DNA of 64,000 bases from Microvirga massiliensis (GTDB lineage Bacteria; Pseudomonadota; Alphaproteobacteria; Rhizobiales; Beijerinckiaceae), in NCBI RefSeq assembly GCF_001006805.1, contig NZ_LN811353.1:334487-398486 (forward strand), in the 5' to 3' direction. Under the pieces are notes generated by a model that did not search any database, was not told where the DNA came from, and saw only the letters and a program-made list of their open reading frames with translations. Below, piece by piece: positions 17,218-28,550 of the stretch. The number at the start of each line of letters is the position of its first letter. The first letter of the stretch is position 1. Made by a program: the position numbers and the translations under genes.

Positions 17218-18537
17218 ATGCTCAAGAAGTCTGTGCTGAGCGCGCTCGCGCTCGGCTTCGCCTCGACCACCGCTTCGGCGCAAACCGAGATCCAGTGGTG
17301 GCATGCCATGACCGGCGCCAACAACGACGTCGTCAACCGTCTGGCGGAGGAGTTCAACGCGAGCCAGAAGGACTTCAAGGTCGTCGCGACCTTCAAGGGC
17401 TCCTATGCCGAAACGATGAATGCCGGTATCGCGGCGTTTCGCGCCGGCAATGCTCCTCACATCATGCAGGTGATCGAGGTCGGCACGGCCACGATGATGG
17501 CGGCGAAGGGCGCCATCAAGCCCGTGCAGGATCTCATGAAGGAGGCCGGCGAGCCCTTCGACCCGAAGTCCTATCTCCCGGCAATCACCGGCTACTACTC
17601 GACGGCGAAGGGCGAGATGCTGTCGATGCCCTTCAACTCCTCGTCGATGGTCATGTGGTACAACAAGGACGCCCTGAAGAAGGCTGGCCTCGACCCCAAT
17701 CAGCCTCCGAAGACCTGGCCGGACGTTTTCGACGCTGCGAAGAAACTGAAGGCCGCCGGCTACAACACGTGCGGCTTCACCACGGCCTGGTCGATCTGGG
17801 CCAATATCGAGCAGTTTTCCGCCTGGCACAACATTCCGATCTCGACCAAGGCGAACGGACTCGACGGGTTCGACACGGAACTCAAGATCAATTCGCCTCT
17901 ACACGTAAAGCATCTGCAGAATCTCGTCGATCTGCAGAAGGACAAGACCTTCGACTATTCCGGTCGCACGAACACCAACGAGGGCCGCTTCACGTCCGGT
18001 GAATGCCCGATCATGCTGACGTCCTCCGCCTTCTACGGGAACGTGCGCGCGAACGCGAAGTTCGACTATGGCGCGGCACCGATGCCATATTATCCGGATG
18101 TGCCCGATGCGCCGCAGAACTCGATCATCGGCGGCGCATCCCTCTGGGTCATGGCCGGCAAGTCTCCGCAGGAATACAAGGGTGTTGCGAAGTTCCTGAG
18201 CTTCCTCTCCGATACGAGCCGGCAGGCCAGGCTCCATCAGGAATCGGGATATCTCCCGATCACCAAGGCCGCCTACGAGAAGACCAAGGCCGATGGCTTC
18301 TACGAGAAGAATCCGATTGTCGAGGTGCCGCTCAAGGAGCTGACCAATAAGGAGCCGACGGAGAATTCTCGCGGCTTACGGCTCGGCAACATGGTCCAGA
18401 TGCGTGACGTGTGGGCCGAAGAGATGGAGGCGGCTTTGTCCGGCCAGAAGACCGCGAAGGCCGCCCTCGATGCCGCTGTCGAGCGCGGCAATCAAATGCT
18501 CCGCCAGTTCGAGCGCACCGCCGGCCGTACGAACTGA
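17218..18537 (+). CDS. ugpB: sn-glycerol-3-phosphate ABC transporter, periplasmic binding protein
   Basis: 439 residues from the ATG at 17218, with GGGAGA upstream. A Sec signal peptide (MLKKSVLSALALGFAS, cleavage after ASA) precedes a family-1 solute-binding fold. TEIQWWHAMTGANNDVVNRL, APHIMQVIEVGTATMMA and MPFNSSSMVMWYNKDA are typical of UgpB and form much of the ligand pocket. It captures glycerol-3-phosphate and related diesters in the periplasm and hands them to UgpAE. First gene of the ugpBAEC operon and directly behind the Pho box, so induction on phosphate starvation is expected. Confidence 0.95.
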   Translation: MLKKSVLSALALGFASTTASAQTEIQWWHAMTGANNDVVNRLAEEFNASQKDFKVVATFKGSYAETMNAGIAAFRAGNAPHIMQVIEVGTATMMAAKGAIKPVQDLMKEAGEPFDPKSYLPAITGYYSTAKGEMLSMPFNSSSMVMWYNKDALKKAGLDPNQPPKTWPDVFDAAKKLKAAGYNTCGFTTAWSIWANIEQFSAWHNIPISTKANGLDGFDTELKINSPLHVKHLQNLVDLQKDKTFDYSGRTNTNEGRFTSGECPIMLTSSAFYGNVRANAKFDYGAAPMPYYPDVPDAPQNSIIGGASLWVMAGKSPQEYKGVAKFLSFLSDTSRQARLHQESGYLPITKAAYEKTKADGFYEKNPIVEVPLKELTNKEPTENSRGLRLGNMVQMRDVWAEEMEAALSGQKTAKAALDAAVERGNQMLRQFERTAGRTN

Positions 18538-18549
18538 TCCTGCCCCGGA

Positions 18550-18604
18550 GGCGATCACCGGTCGCCCCCGGTTTACGAAGAGCGGAGCGCAACGGGCGCT
18601 CCGC
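18550..18604 (+). promoter_or_regulatory. Two stem-loops between ugpB and ugpA
   Basis: GGCGA at 18550-18554 pairs with TCGCC at 18562-18566, and GCGGAGCGC at 18582-18590 pairs perfectly with GCGCTCCGC at 18596-18604 across a five-base loop. No T-run follows, so this is more likely an mRNA-stabilising or attenuating intercistronic structure than a full terminator. Such hairpins often raise binding-protein levels over permease levels. Confidence 0.65.
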
Positions 18605-18633
18605 GCCTCCGCAAGGAGGGCTCTTTTTCGAAC

Positions 18634-19521
18634 GTGTCCATGGAAAAACGCTCGGTCTTCGGCGGTCGCGCTCTGCCCTACGCGCTCCTGGCGCCGCAGA
18701 TCGCCGTGACGCTGATCTTCTTCTACTGGCCTGCCTCGCAGGCGATCTGGCAATCCTTTCTCGTCGAGGATGCCTTCGGGCTCAGCACGGAATTCGTCTG
18801 GTTCGACAATTACCGGGACCTCTTCACGCGTCCGGACTATATTCGCGCCGTGGTGACGACGCTCGTCTTCTCGTCGGCCGTCACCTTCCTGTCGCTGTCG
18901 ATCGCGCTCCTGCTCGCCACGCAGGCCGACAAGCAGATCCGTGGCGCGACGGCCTATCGAACCCTGCTGATCTGGCCCTATGCCGTCGCTCCGGCCGTTG
19001 CCGGCGTGCTCTGGGTGTTCATGTTCCAGCCCTCGCTGGGCATCATCTCACGCGGCATGCGCGACACGGGGTTCGACTGGAATCCGTTGCTCAACGGCAA
19101 TCATGCCATGATCATGGTCGTGCTCGCGGCGGCATGGAAACAGATCTCGTATAATTTCCTGTTCTTTCTCGCCGGCCTGCAGGCGATCCCGAGAAGCGTC
19201 ATCGAGGCCGCCGCGATCGACGGCGCTCGCCCGGTGCGGCGATTCTGGACAATTACGTTCCCGCTTCTCTCGCCGACGACGTTCTTCCTTCTCGTCGTCA
19301 ATATCGTTTATGCCTTCTTCGATACTCTCGGAGTCATCGATACGATGACGAGCGGCGGGCCGAGCCAAGCCACCACCACTTTGGTCTATAAGGTCTATGC
19401 GGACGGCAAGCTCGGCGGCGACCTCGGCGGCTCCGCGGCGCAGTCGGTGATCCTGATGATCATCGTCATCGCCCTCACCGCCATCCAGTTTCGATATGTC
19501 GAGCGCAGGGTAACCTACTGA
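18634..19521 (+). CDS. ugpA: sn-glycerol-3-phosphate ABC transporter, permease subunit
   Basis: 295 residues, the same length as the E. coli protein. Six hydrophobic segments and the inner-membrane permease loop [20 protein letters not shown] that contacts the ATPase. Start uncertain: GTG at 18634 or ATG at 18640; the only good AGGAGG (18614-18619) is nearer the GTG, 14 bp away, so I keep the GTG. Forms the membrane channel with UgpE. 96 bp after ugpB. Confidence 0.94.
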   Translation: MSMEKRSVFGGRALPYALLAPQIAVTLIFFYWPASQAIWQSFLVEDAFGLSTEFVWFDNYRDLFTRPDYIRAVVTTLVFSSAVTFLSLSIALLLATQADKQIRGATAYRTLLIWPYAVAPAVAGVLWVFMFQPSLGIISRGMRDTGFDWNPLLNGNHAMIMVVLAAAWKQISYNFLFFLAGLQAIPRSVIEAAAIDGARPVRRFWTITFPLLSPTTFFLLVVNIVYAFFDTLGVIDTMTSGGPSQATTTLVYKVYADGKLGGDLGGSAAQSVILMIIVIALTAIQFRYVERRVTY

Positions 19522-19582
19522 TGGCGATCACGTCTTTTCGACCGGTGACCGAGCACCGCGCCATGCGCAAGGCACGAGCCTG

Positions 19583-20431
19583 ATGGTCGAGCATCGGCGC
19601 TTCGGCAATCTGCTCCCGCACGTCGTTCTCCTGCTCGGTGTGCTCATTGTCGCATTCCCGGTCTATATGGCGGTGATCGGATCGACGCATGACACGACGA
19701 CCATCGCGAACGGTCAGATGCCGCTCACGGCGGGGTCCCATCTTCTGGAAAACTATTCCCGCGCGCTGTTCGTCGGCGGCTCGCAGATGCGGACCGAGCC
19801 CGTCTGGGGGATGCTCTTCAACTCCTTCGTGATGGCGCTCGTGATCGCCGTCGGAAAGATCGCGATCTCGATCATCTCGGCCTATGCAGTCGTCTATTTC
19901 CGCTTCCCGTTCCGCATGACGGCATTCTGGGTGATCTTCATCACCCTCATGCTGCCCGTGGAAGTGCGCATCTACCCGACCTATGCGGTCGCATCTCAGC
20001 TCAACCTGCTCGACAGCTTCACGGGTCTGACGCTTCCGCTGATCGCATCGGCGACCGCGACGCTCCTGTTCCGCCAGTTCTTCATGACGATCCCGGCCGA
20101 GCTCGTGGAAGCCTCGCGCATCGACGGGGCAGGTCCGATCCGGTTCTTCAAGGATACGGTCCTGCCGCTCTCCCGCACGAATATCGCGGCGCTCTTCGTG
20201 ATCCTCTTCATCTATGGCTGGAACCAGTATCTCTGGCCGTTGCTGATCACGACGCGCGACGACATGCAGACGATCGTGATCGGCATCAAGAAGCTGATCG
20301 TCACGGCCGACGCACTCACGGACTGGCCGGTCGTCATGGCGACGTCTGTGCTCGCGATGCTGCCGCCGATCCTAATCGTGGTCGTGATGCAGAAGCTTTT
20401 CGTGCGCGGGCTCGTCGAAACGGAAAAATAG
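19583..20431 (+). CDS. ugpE: sn-glycerol-3-phosphate ABC transporter, permease subunit
   Basis: 282 residues from ATG 19583. Hydrophobic N-terminal segment (LPHVVLLLGVLIVAFPVYMA), six membrane spans in total, and the ATPase-contact loop VEASRIDGAGPIRFFKDTVLP. The ending KLFVRGLVETEK, with a short cytoplasmic tail, is usual for UgpE. Partner of UgpA. It stands 61 bp after ugpA and 28 bp before ugpC, all in the same direction. Confidence 0.95.
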   Translation: MVEHRRFGNLLPHVVLLLGVLIVAFPVYMAVIGSTHDTTTIANGQMPLTAGSHLLENYSRALFVGGSQMRTEPVWGMLFNSFVMALVIAVGKIAISIISAYAVVYFRFPFRMTAFWVIFITLMLPVEVRIYPTYAVASQLNLLDSFTGLTLPLIASATATLLFRQFFMTIPAELVEASRIDGAGPIRFFKDTVLPLSRTNIAALFVILFIYGWNQYLWPLLITTRDDMQTIVIGIKKLIVTADALTDWPVVMATSVLAMLPPILIVVVMQKLFVRGLVETEK

Positions 20432-20459
20432 GCTGCCAAGCCGGACAGGAGATTGAAGA

Positions 20460-21530
20460 ATGGCGGGCGTCGCGCTCGACAAAGTGCGCAAGATTTACTC
20501 GGGTGGCGTCGAAGCCGTGAAAGGCGTTTCGCTCAATGTCGCCGATGGTTCCTTCTGCGTGCTCGTCGGCCCTTCGGGCTGCGGGAAATCGACTCTGCTC
20601 CGGATGGTCGCCGGGCTTGAGACCATCACCCAAGGCGAGGTCAGCATCGGCGGACGGGTGGTCAATGCCATCGAGCCGTCGGACCGGGACATCGCGATGG
20701 TGTTTCAGAACTATGCGCTCTATCCGCATATGAGCGTGTACGACAACATGGCCTATGGCCTGCGCAACCGGCGCACGCCGAAACCCGAGATCGATGCCCG
20801 CGTTCGCGAAGCCGCCAGGATCCTCGCGATCGAGCCGTTCCTGAAGCGCAAACCTCGCGAATTGTCAGGTGGGCAGCGGCAGCGGGTCGCCATGGGACGG
20901 GCGATTGTTCGCAAGCCACAGGTCTTCCTGTTCGACGAGCCGCTCTCGAATCTCGATGCGAAGCTGCGCGTTCAGATGCGAGTCGAGATCAAGCGGTTGC
21001 AGCGCTCCCTCGGGGTGACGTCGATCTATGTGACGCATGATCAAGTGGAGGCCATGACGCTCTCCGACCAGCTCGTCGTCATGAATGCCGGCGAGATCGA
21101 GCAGGTCGGCCTGCCGTCCGAGATCTACCGCCGCCCCGCAACCCGGTTCGTCGCAACTTTCATCGGCTCGCCGCCCATGAACATCCTGCCGGGGCGCGTC
21201 GAGGGTCCGGGCAGAATCTCGCTGGCGGGCGGCACGATCGCGGTGGAGGACATGAGGGAAGGGCTGCCGCCCGGGACGGCGGTCGATGTCGGCCTGCGCC
21301 CCGAGGATGTTCGCCCGGCTCCGGATGGATCGTTGAAGCTGACGGTCGATTTCGTCGAGGAGCTCGGCGCCACGCAGCTCTTCCATGGCCAGATGAGCGG
21401 TGCGGAATTCGTGCTGCAGAGCCAGACCGGGACCATTCCGGCCGATGCACGCGAGATCACCGCTGCAGTCGATCCCGCACAAGTGCACCTGTTCGACCCG
21501 GAGACGTCGAAACGTCTGGGGCGGGAGTGA
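20460..21530 (+). CDS. ugpC: sn-glycerol-3-phosphate ABC transporter, ATP-binding subunit
   Basis: 356 residues from ATG 20460, preceded by AGGAGATTGAAGA. Walker [19 protein letters not shown], signature [19 protein letters not shown], Walker [18 protein letters not shown]-loop [13 protein letters not shown], then a C-terminal TOBE/OB regulatory domain of the MalK type (from about residue 240). Powers the UgpAE permease from the cytoplasmic face. No ugpQ phosphodiesterase follows; the operon ends in a repeat-filled convergent gap. Confidence 0.95.
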   Translation: MAGVALDKVRKIYSGGVEAVKGVSLNVADGSFCVLVGPSGCGKSTLLRMVAGLETITQGEVSIGGRVVNAIEPSDRDIAMVFQNYALYPHMSVYDNMAYGLRNRRTPKPEIDARVREAARILAIEPFLKRKPRELSGGQRQRVAMGRAIVRKPQVFLFDEPLSNLDAKLRVQMRVEIKRLQRSLGVTSIYVTHDQVEAMTLSDQLVVMNAGEIEQVGLPSEIYRRPATRFVATFIGSPPMNILPGRVEGPGRISLAGGTIAVEDMREGLPPGTAVDVGLRPEDVRPAPDGSLKLTVDFVEELGATQLFHGQMSGAEFVLQSQTGTIPADAREITAAVDPAQVHLFDPETSKRLGRE

Positions 21531-21559
21531 AGGAAGAGGTGAGAGCAAGCACCGGATCC

Positions 21560-21828
21560 ACTCCGTCTTTGCGAACGAAGTGAAGCAATCCAGTAGCGCA
21601 TCGATCGAAGGGTAGATTGCTTCGCCTGCGGCTCGCAAGGACGAAGAGGCAGCGGAAAGGGTGGTGCATCGCGCCTTCGGCTCGCAATGACGGTGGTGGG
21701 TCTGGCGCTTCGTTCCGTATCCGGCAGTGCTCTTCCCGCTCTCACGCCCTCTCCGTCATTGCGAACGCAGTGAAGCAATCTACCCGTCGACGAATAGTTC
21801 GCCTCACCTACGGCTCGCAGTGACGGGT
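21560..21828. repeat. Composite palindromic repeat, GAAGCAATC family (copy 1)
   Basis: Two palindromic halves with a connecting part. The left half runs from TGCGAACGAAGTGAAGCAAT to GGGTAGATTGCTTCGCCTGC and CGGCTCGCAAGGACG; the middle holds CGGAAAGGGTGGTGC and GCCTTCGGCTCGCAATGACG; the right half runs from CGTCATTGCGAACGCAGTGA to ACGGCTCGCAGTGACGGG. The same order of blocks recurs at 46495-46800 and a short piece at 59737-59775. It lies between the convergent ugpC and amidohydrolase genes. Confidence 0.88.
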
Positions 21829-21839
21829 AGACGTTGCGT

Positions 21840-23078
21840 TCACCCAGCTATCATCCGCACAGACTCGATCAACGCACGCGCCGCGGCATCGGCATCCTCG
21901 ACGGTGATGGACTCCGCGGGGTTGTGGCTGATCCCGCCCTTGCAGCGCACGAACAGCATCGCGGCCGGACAGAGGTGCGCCATCGCGACGGCATCATGTC
22001 CGGCGCCGGAGGCGAGATGGAGCGGCTCCTCGCCGATGGAACAGCACGCATTACCAAGAAGGGCAGCGAGGTGCGGGTCCATTGGGGTTGCCGGGGAGTC
22101 CATGGTGGGCTCGATGGCGAGCGTCACGCCCCGGCGTCGAGCGATGGCTTCGCACTCCTCGAGGATGGCCTTCACCATCTCGTCGCGCACGGCATCGTCG
22201 GGGGCCCGTGCGTCGAGCGTCCACCGCACTTCCGCGGGAATGACGTTGACGGCGCCGGGCTCGACACGCGCGGCGCCGACCGTTGCCACGGTCTCGGAAT
22301 GGCGCGCTCCGATGCGCTCGACGACTGCGATCATCTCCGCCGCTGCGGCCAGAGCATCGCGCCGCATCGACATGGGCACCGTGCCGGCATGGCCAGCCTC
22401 TCCCGTCACCGCAAGGCGTGCTCGCGAGATGCCGTTGATCGCGGTGACGATCCCGAGAGCCCTGTCCTGCGCCTCGAGCAATGGACCTTGCTCGATGTGG
22501 ACCTCCAGATAGCCTCGAACGCTGCCGGGTCTGCGCGCGAGCGCGTCGATGCCGCCCGGATCGCCTCCGAACGAGACGAGCGCCTCACGCAGGGTGATGC
22601 CGCCCGAGTCCTTTCCGTCCAGCCAGGCGGGATCATAGCGTCCGGCCAGTGCGTGCGAGGTGGACAGGTTCGTCGGAAAGCGGGCGTTCTCCTCGTCCCC
22701 GAAGGCGAGCACCTCGATCGGGCAGGACGGATCGAAGCCTTCTCTCCGAAGTTCCTCGACGGCAACGATCCCAAGGACGACGCCAAGCGTGCCGTCGAAG
22801 CGGCCCGCATCGACGACGGTGTCGATATGCGAGCCGATGATTACGCCGGGTTCATCGGGCCGCCGGCCATCCCAGCGCCCGGCGACCGAGCCCAGCGCGT
22901 CGATCTGCGCTGCGAGACCGGCCTCCTCGATCATCACGCATGTCGCTTCGGCTGCGCGCCGGTGAGCGAGGGAGAGATAGAGCCGGGTGAGCCGGCCCGG
23001 CTCGTCGGTATGCCGCGCGAGCTGCTCGAGAAGCTCCATCGTGCGGCGGCCGAGGCGAAGATCGGAAGAGGCGGGCAT
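21840..23078 (-). CDS. M20-family amidohydrolase, allantoate amidohydrolase / N-carbamoyl-L-amino-acid hydrolase type
   Basis: 412 residues from the ATG at 23078; the longer frame to 23162 runs through the clpB terminator and is rejected. Metal ligands and neighbours are visible in GSHIDTVVDAGRFDG, AFGDEENARFP, HIEQGPLLE and ISHNPAES, as in the Zn/Mn carbamoylases. The dimerisation domain starts near GEAGHAGTVPMSMRRDAL, whose histidine bridges subunits. Members remove carbamoyl or ureido groups from allantoate, ureidoglycine or N-carbamoyl amino acids. No other purine or hydantoin genes are close, so the exact substrate is open. The second glutamate motif reads DEENARF where DEEGxRF is usual. 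Confidence 0.85.
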   Translation of the reverse strand: MPASSDLRLGRRTMELLEQLARHTDEPGRLTRLYLSLAHRRAAEATCVMIEEAGLAAQIDALGSVAGRWDGRRPDEPGVIIGSHIDTVVDAGRFDGTLGVVLGIVAVEELRREGFDPSCPIEVLAFGDEENARFPTNLSTSHALAGRYDPAWLDGKDSGGITLREALVSFGGDPGGIDALARRPGSVRGYLEVHIEQGPLLEAQDRALGIVTAINGISRARLAVTGEAGHAGTVPMSMRRDALAAAAEMIAVVERIGARHSETVATVGAARVEPGAVNVIPAEVRWTLDARAPDDAVRDEMVKAILEECEAIARRRGVTLAIEPTMDSPATPMDPHLAALLGNACCSIGEEPLHLASGAGHDAVAMAHLCPAAMLFVRCKGGISHNPAESITVEDADAAARALIESVRMIAG

Positions 23079-23125
23079 GCACCGACACTGCCGCGATGCG
23101 GCCTCGTCCTGCAAGAGGTGCCCAT

Positions 23126-23160
23126 GCAAAACGGCCCGCCACGAAGGCGGGCCGTTTTGC
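23126..23160 (-). terminator. Rho-independent terminator of clpB
   Basis: A perfect 15-bp inverted repeat: GCAAAACGGCCCGCC at 23126-23140 and GGCGGGCCGTTTTGC at 23146-23160 with a five-base loop. It begins 12 bp after the clpB stop. The T-run is inside the stem end, so it could act in both directions. Confidence 0.88.
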
Positions 23161-23171
23161 ACTGCTTGGGA

Positions 23172-25790
<2,619 letters not shown>

Positions 25791-26141
25791 GGATCACCCT
25801 TTCCGGCAGACGATGTCCTCATCGAGGCCCATCGGCACCGTCAGCTGTTCGGACCTCGTGACGAGCATCCGTAACGCTAAGGTGGTGTTGCCGTTCGGCC
25901 ACAACAAGGGCCCGTTGCACCCGCTTCCGCCTCTCGCCATGAGGCGCAGGCACGCTGGCGGCCATGGAGATGGTGCGCCCGAGGCGAGCCGCAACCTGCA
26001 GGCGAAGAGCTAGCGGCAGCCCAGCCGGCTTGGCCTCCGCCATGCACGAGCACGTGGGGCGATTACTCCTTCCATGGGTCTCGCGCGTCGCGGAACCGTG
26101 GATGCTCGCCGGCATTGACCCGGACTACCCGGGAGGTCGGC
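25791..26141. other. Divergent intergenic region between clpB and a small gene
   Basis: About 350 bp with no open frame that looks coding. It must hold the clpB promoter on the minus strand and that of the small plus-strand genes. A CTTG at about 25904-25907 on the minus strand is the only hint of a sigma-32-like -35 element, and the matching -10 is poor. Confidence 0.5.
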
Positions 26142-26462
26142 ATGGCACCCAAAGATCCTCGATCGGAAGCCGAGAAAGCGCGCGCCGATCTCGCACGCAA
26201 TGCGGAGCTCGGGCTCTCCGTGCCCGAAAGTCCGCTCGAGCAGAAACCCTCGGTAACGCCCCGAACTTTCGGGGACACGACGGAAGCCGCACGCGTACGG
26301 TCCGGCACCGATCTCGGAGTCGAAGCAGGAGGCGCCTCGCCGCCGCATGGCGGTAGTTCACAGTCTCCGGCCGATGCGGAGCAGGTCTCGACAGGTCGTA
26401 ACAGCACGGCTTCGGCAAACAGCCCCGTCTCGTCCTCCCGGACACCGCAAAGAAAGGAGTGA
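26142..26462 (+). CDS. Small hydrophilic protein, unknown function
   Basis: 106 residues. The start ATG is preceded by CGGGAGGTCGGC, a strong ribosome binding site. The N-terminus (DPRSEAEKARADLARNAELG) is a charged helix; the rest is rich in Ser, Pro, Gly and Thr and probably disordered. No signal or membrane segment. The helix resembles that of the next gene (KAERARAELKENAEKAL), so the two look like diverged tandem duplicates. The next start sits only three bases after this stop, with its ribosome binding site inside this gene's end. Function unknown. Confidence 0.6.
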   Translation: MAPKDPRSEAEKARADLARNAELGLSVPESPLEQKPSVTPRTFGDTTEAARVRSGTDLGVEAGGASPPHGGSSQSPADAEQVSTGRNSTASANSPVSSSRTPQRKE

Positions 26463-26465
26463 CCC

Positions 26466-26735
26466 ATGGTCCTGGCGAATTTTCTGGCTCGCCTCAATCC
26501 GAATCGCCGTAAGGCGGAGCGCGCTCGTGCCGAGTTGAAGGAGAACGCCGAGAAGGCTCTGCGCATGAAGCAGGAGAGCGGAGTCGGTGCAAAAATCCCG
26601 GAACACCAGACTTCCCACGAGGGAATGCGCCGAGATTCGACAATGGCGGAGTTCGATCGCAACTCCGGGCGAGAAGCCGGGTTCACGCCGCAACTTAAAC
26701 GCAGCAAGGTTGCGCGTTCAGGTGATGCCTCCTGA
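26466..26735 (+). CDS. Small basic protein, unknown function, tandem relative of the previous gene
   Basis: 89 residues. The ribosome binding site AAAGGAG overlaps the stop of the previous gene (TGA at 26460-26462), which implies translational coupling. An N-terminal amphipathic segment (MVLANFLARLNPNRRKAERA) is followed by a charged helix and a polar tail. Its core helix matches the upstream protein. Net charge is positive. No domain recognised. Confidence 0.6.
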   Translation: MVLANFLARLNPNRRKAERARAELKENAEKALRMKQESGVGAKIPEHQTSHEGMRRDSTMAEFDRNSGREAGFTPQLKRSKVARSGDAS

Positions 26736-26819
26736 GGCAGCGCGGCATTTTTCTTCTGGAATCTTTGCTTTTCGAGGAGGACACGTTCTCGGCGCGAAAA
26801 TTTGCGGTATGGGTCACGG

Positions 26820-27608
26820 ATGCGCGTGACATCTCTCTATCGTTATCCCATCAAGGGCCTGTCTCCCGAGCGCCTCGACAGGCTGACACTTTCGCCCGGC
26901 GAATATGTGCCGGGCGATCGCCTTTATGCGATCGAGAACGGTCCATCGGGCTACGACGGCGATTGGCCGGATCAGCCTGCAAAAATCCGCTTTCTCATGC
27001 TCATGCGGCAGGAGCGTCTTGCCGAGCTCGACACGCGCTGGGACGAGGCGAGCGGCATCCTCACCATACGGCATCGCGGCGAGACGACAGCATCAGGAGA
27101 TCTGCGAACCCCGGAGGGCAGGGCGGTGATCGCGCGCTTCTTCGAGGCCTTCATGGGTGAAGAGATGCGGGGGCCTGCGCGAATCCTGGAAGCCCCGAGT
27201 GGGCGGCGCTTCACCGATGCCCGCGACGGCCACGTTTCGATCATCAACCTCGCGAGCGTCAGGGCCCTCGAGGAGAAGCTGGGCGTCCGTGTCGATCCAC
27301 TGCGATTTCGCGGCAATATCCATCTCGAGGGTCTCGCCCCATTCGCGGAATTCGACCTGCTCGGTCGGGTTCTGGCCGGCCCGGACGGCCTTCGGCTGAA
27401 GGTTCAGCGCAGGATCCAGCGTTGCGCTGCGACGAATGTCGATCTGGCCACGGGACATCGCGACCTGCAGATTCCGCGAACCATCACCGAGACCTATGGC
27501 CATGCGGATTGCGGCGTCTACGCGAGGGTCCTCACTGGCGGAGCGATCCGGGTCGGCGAGAGCTTTCGTGAGGAGGAGCCCCGTCAGGCAAGTCTGAGCT
27601 TCGCCTGA
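26820..27608 (+). CDS. MOSC-domain protein (YcbX/mARC-like)
   Basis: 262 residues from ATG 26820. The N-terminal beta-barrel domain (LYRYPIKGLSPERLDRLTL) and C-terminal MOSC domain are in the order of YcbX/mARC proteins. The conserved cysteine that ligates molybdenum lies in RIQRCAATNVD, followed by the short strand near HADCGVYARVL. Such proteins bind a molybdenum cofactor and reduce N-hydroxylated compounds or carry sulfur. It lacks the C-terminal ferredoxin domain of E. coli YcbX, so needs an external electron donor. A single gene in its neighbourhood. Confidence 0.85.
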   Translation: MRVTSLYRYPIKGLSPERLDRLTLSPGEYVPGDRLYAIENGPSGYDGDWPDQPAKIRFLMLMRQERLAELDTRWDEASGILTIRHRGETTASGDLRTPEGRAVIARFFEAFMGEEMRGPARILEAPSGRRFTDARDGHVSIINLASVRALEEKLGVRVDPLRFRGNIHLEGLAPFAEFDLLGRVLAGPDGLRLKVQRRIQRCAATNVDLATGHRDLQIPRTITETYGHADCGVYARVLTGGAIRVGESFREEEPRQASLSFA

Positions 27609-27776
27609 GCCTCGCGGGTAAGTTGCGCCGCAGCTCCATCTCTCACCTGTTGAGCCTAGGCGACGAACGGAACCGCTCTCCGGACGTTTCCGCCAGGGGT
27701 GCCGATGCATTCTGTTGTGACCTTGAACATTGCCATCGCGCGTTAGGTTGAAGGAGGAAGAGCGCTGGAGGTTGGA

Positions 27777-28535
27777 ATGCGGGATCGCTGGCGAGCATTG
27801 TGCGGTGCTGCGATCATTGCAGGCTTCGCATCGCTGCCGCAGGCCCTGGCCCAGGAGGGGCGGGTCTGGGTCGATCCACCGAGCAATCTCGGCGAACTCC
27901 CTCTACCGCCTGTCGAGAAAACCAAGCCACCCGAGAATGCTGCTCCGGAGCTGCAGGCCGCATCAGCCCTGCCGCCGCTACCGCCGCCGCGGCCCGAGGA
28001 TTCAGGTCTCCAGGCCGATTCAGCCTCCGCCGAGGGGGGGCAAATGGGAACCGGATCGGTTCCCCGCCGTCGTCCGGAACTCCCAGCCGCTATCACCGAT
28101 CTGTCTGTGCTCGAGGAAACGGCCCGGCAGTTTGCGATCGATTATCTTGCCTTCTGGTCCTCGAAAGAGGTGTCCATCAGGGACGCGGTCCCGGCCTTCT
28201 ATGCTCCTCGGGTGGAATATTACGGGCGCACGATGAACTCATCTGCACTCATCCGCGAGAAGACCCGCTTCGCACGTCGCTGGCCAGATCGCGAATACAG
28301 CACTCGGCCGGAAAGCATTCAGGTTCATTGCGACCCTGCGGATCGTTCCTGCGCCGTGCATTCGCTGTTCGACTTCAGGGCCGAGAACAAGAGGCGGCGG
28401 CGAAAGTCGGAAGGGAGGGGCGTCCTTGAACTCGTCATCACCTTTGAACAGGGCCGGCCGCAGATCACGTCGGAGAACGGTCTCGTCCAGACCAGCCGCC
28501 GCGAAGCGCGCAGGCGTCCGGCCGCGTTCGACTAA
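27777..28535 (+). CDS. Exported Pro-rich protein with NTF2-like C-terminal region, unknown function
   Basis: 252 residues, ATG 27777 with GGAGG five bases from it. A Sec signal peptide (LCGAAIIAGFASLPQALAQ) is followed by a Pro/Ala-rich linker (about 30-100) and a C-terminal part, FAIDYLAFWSSKEVSIRDAV and FYAPRVEYYGR, that resembles SnoaL/NTF2-like folds of rhizobial periplasmic proteins. There are two cysteines (CDPADRSC) that could form a disulfide. It is followed 15 bp later by a membrane-anchored protein, so both probably act in the envelope. Confidence 0.7.
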   Translation: MRDRWRALCGAAIIAGFASLPQALAQEGRVWVDPPSNLGELPLPPVEKTKPPENAAPELQAASALPPLPPPRPEDSGLQADSASAEGGQMGTGSVPRRRPELPAAITDLSVLEETARQFAIDYLAFWSSKEVSIRDAVPAFYAPRVEYYGRTMNSSALIREKTRFARRWPDREYSTRPESIQVHCDPADRSCAVHSLFDFRAENKRRRRKSEGRGVLELVITFEQGRPQITSENGLVQTSRREARRRPAAFD

Positions 28536-28550
28536 CCCGCGGGTGTAATC

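Noticed and set aside
25850..25920. Sigma-32-type promoter for clpB
   Set aside because: A CTTG element is present on the minus strand, but the -10 region (CACCACCTTA) matches poorly; kept only as a remark.
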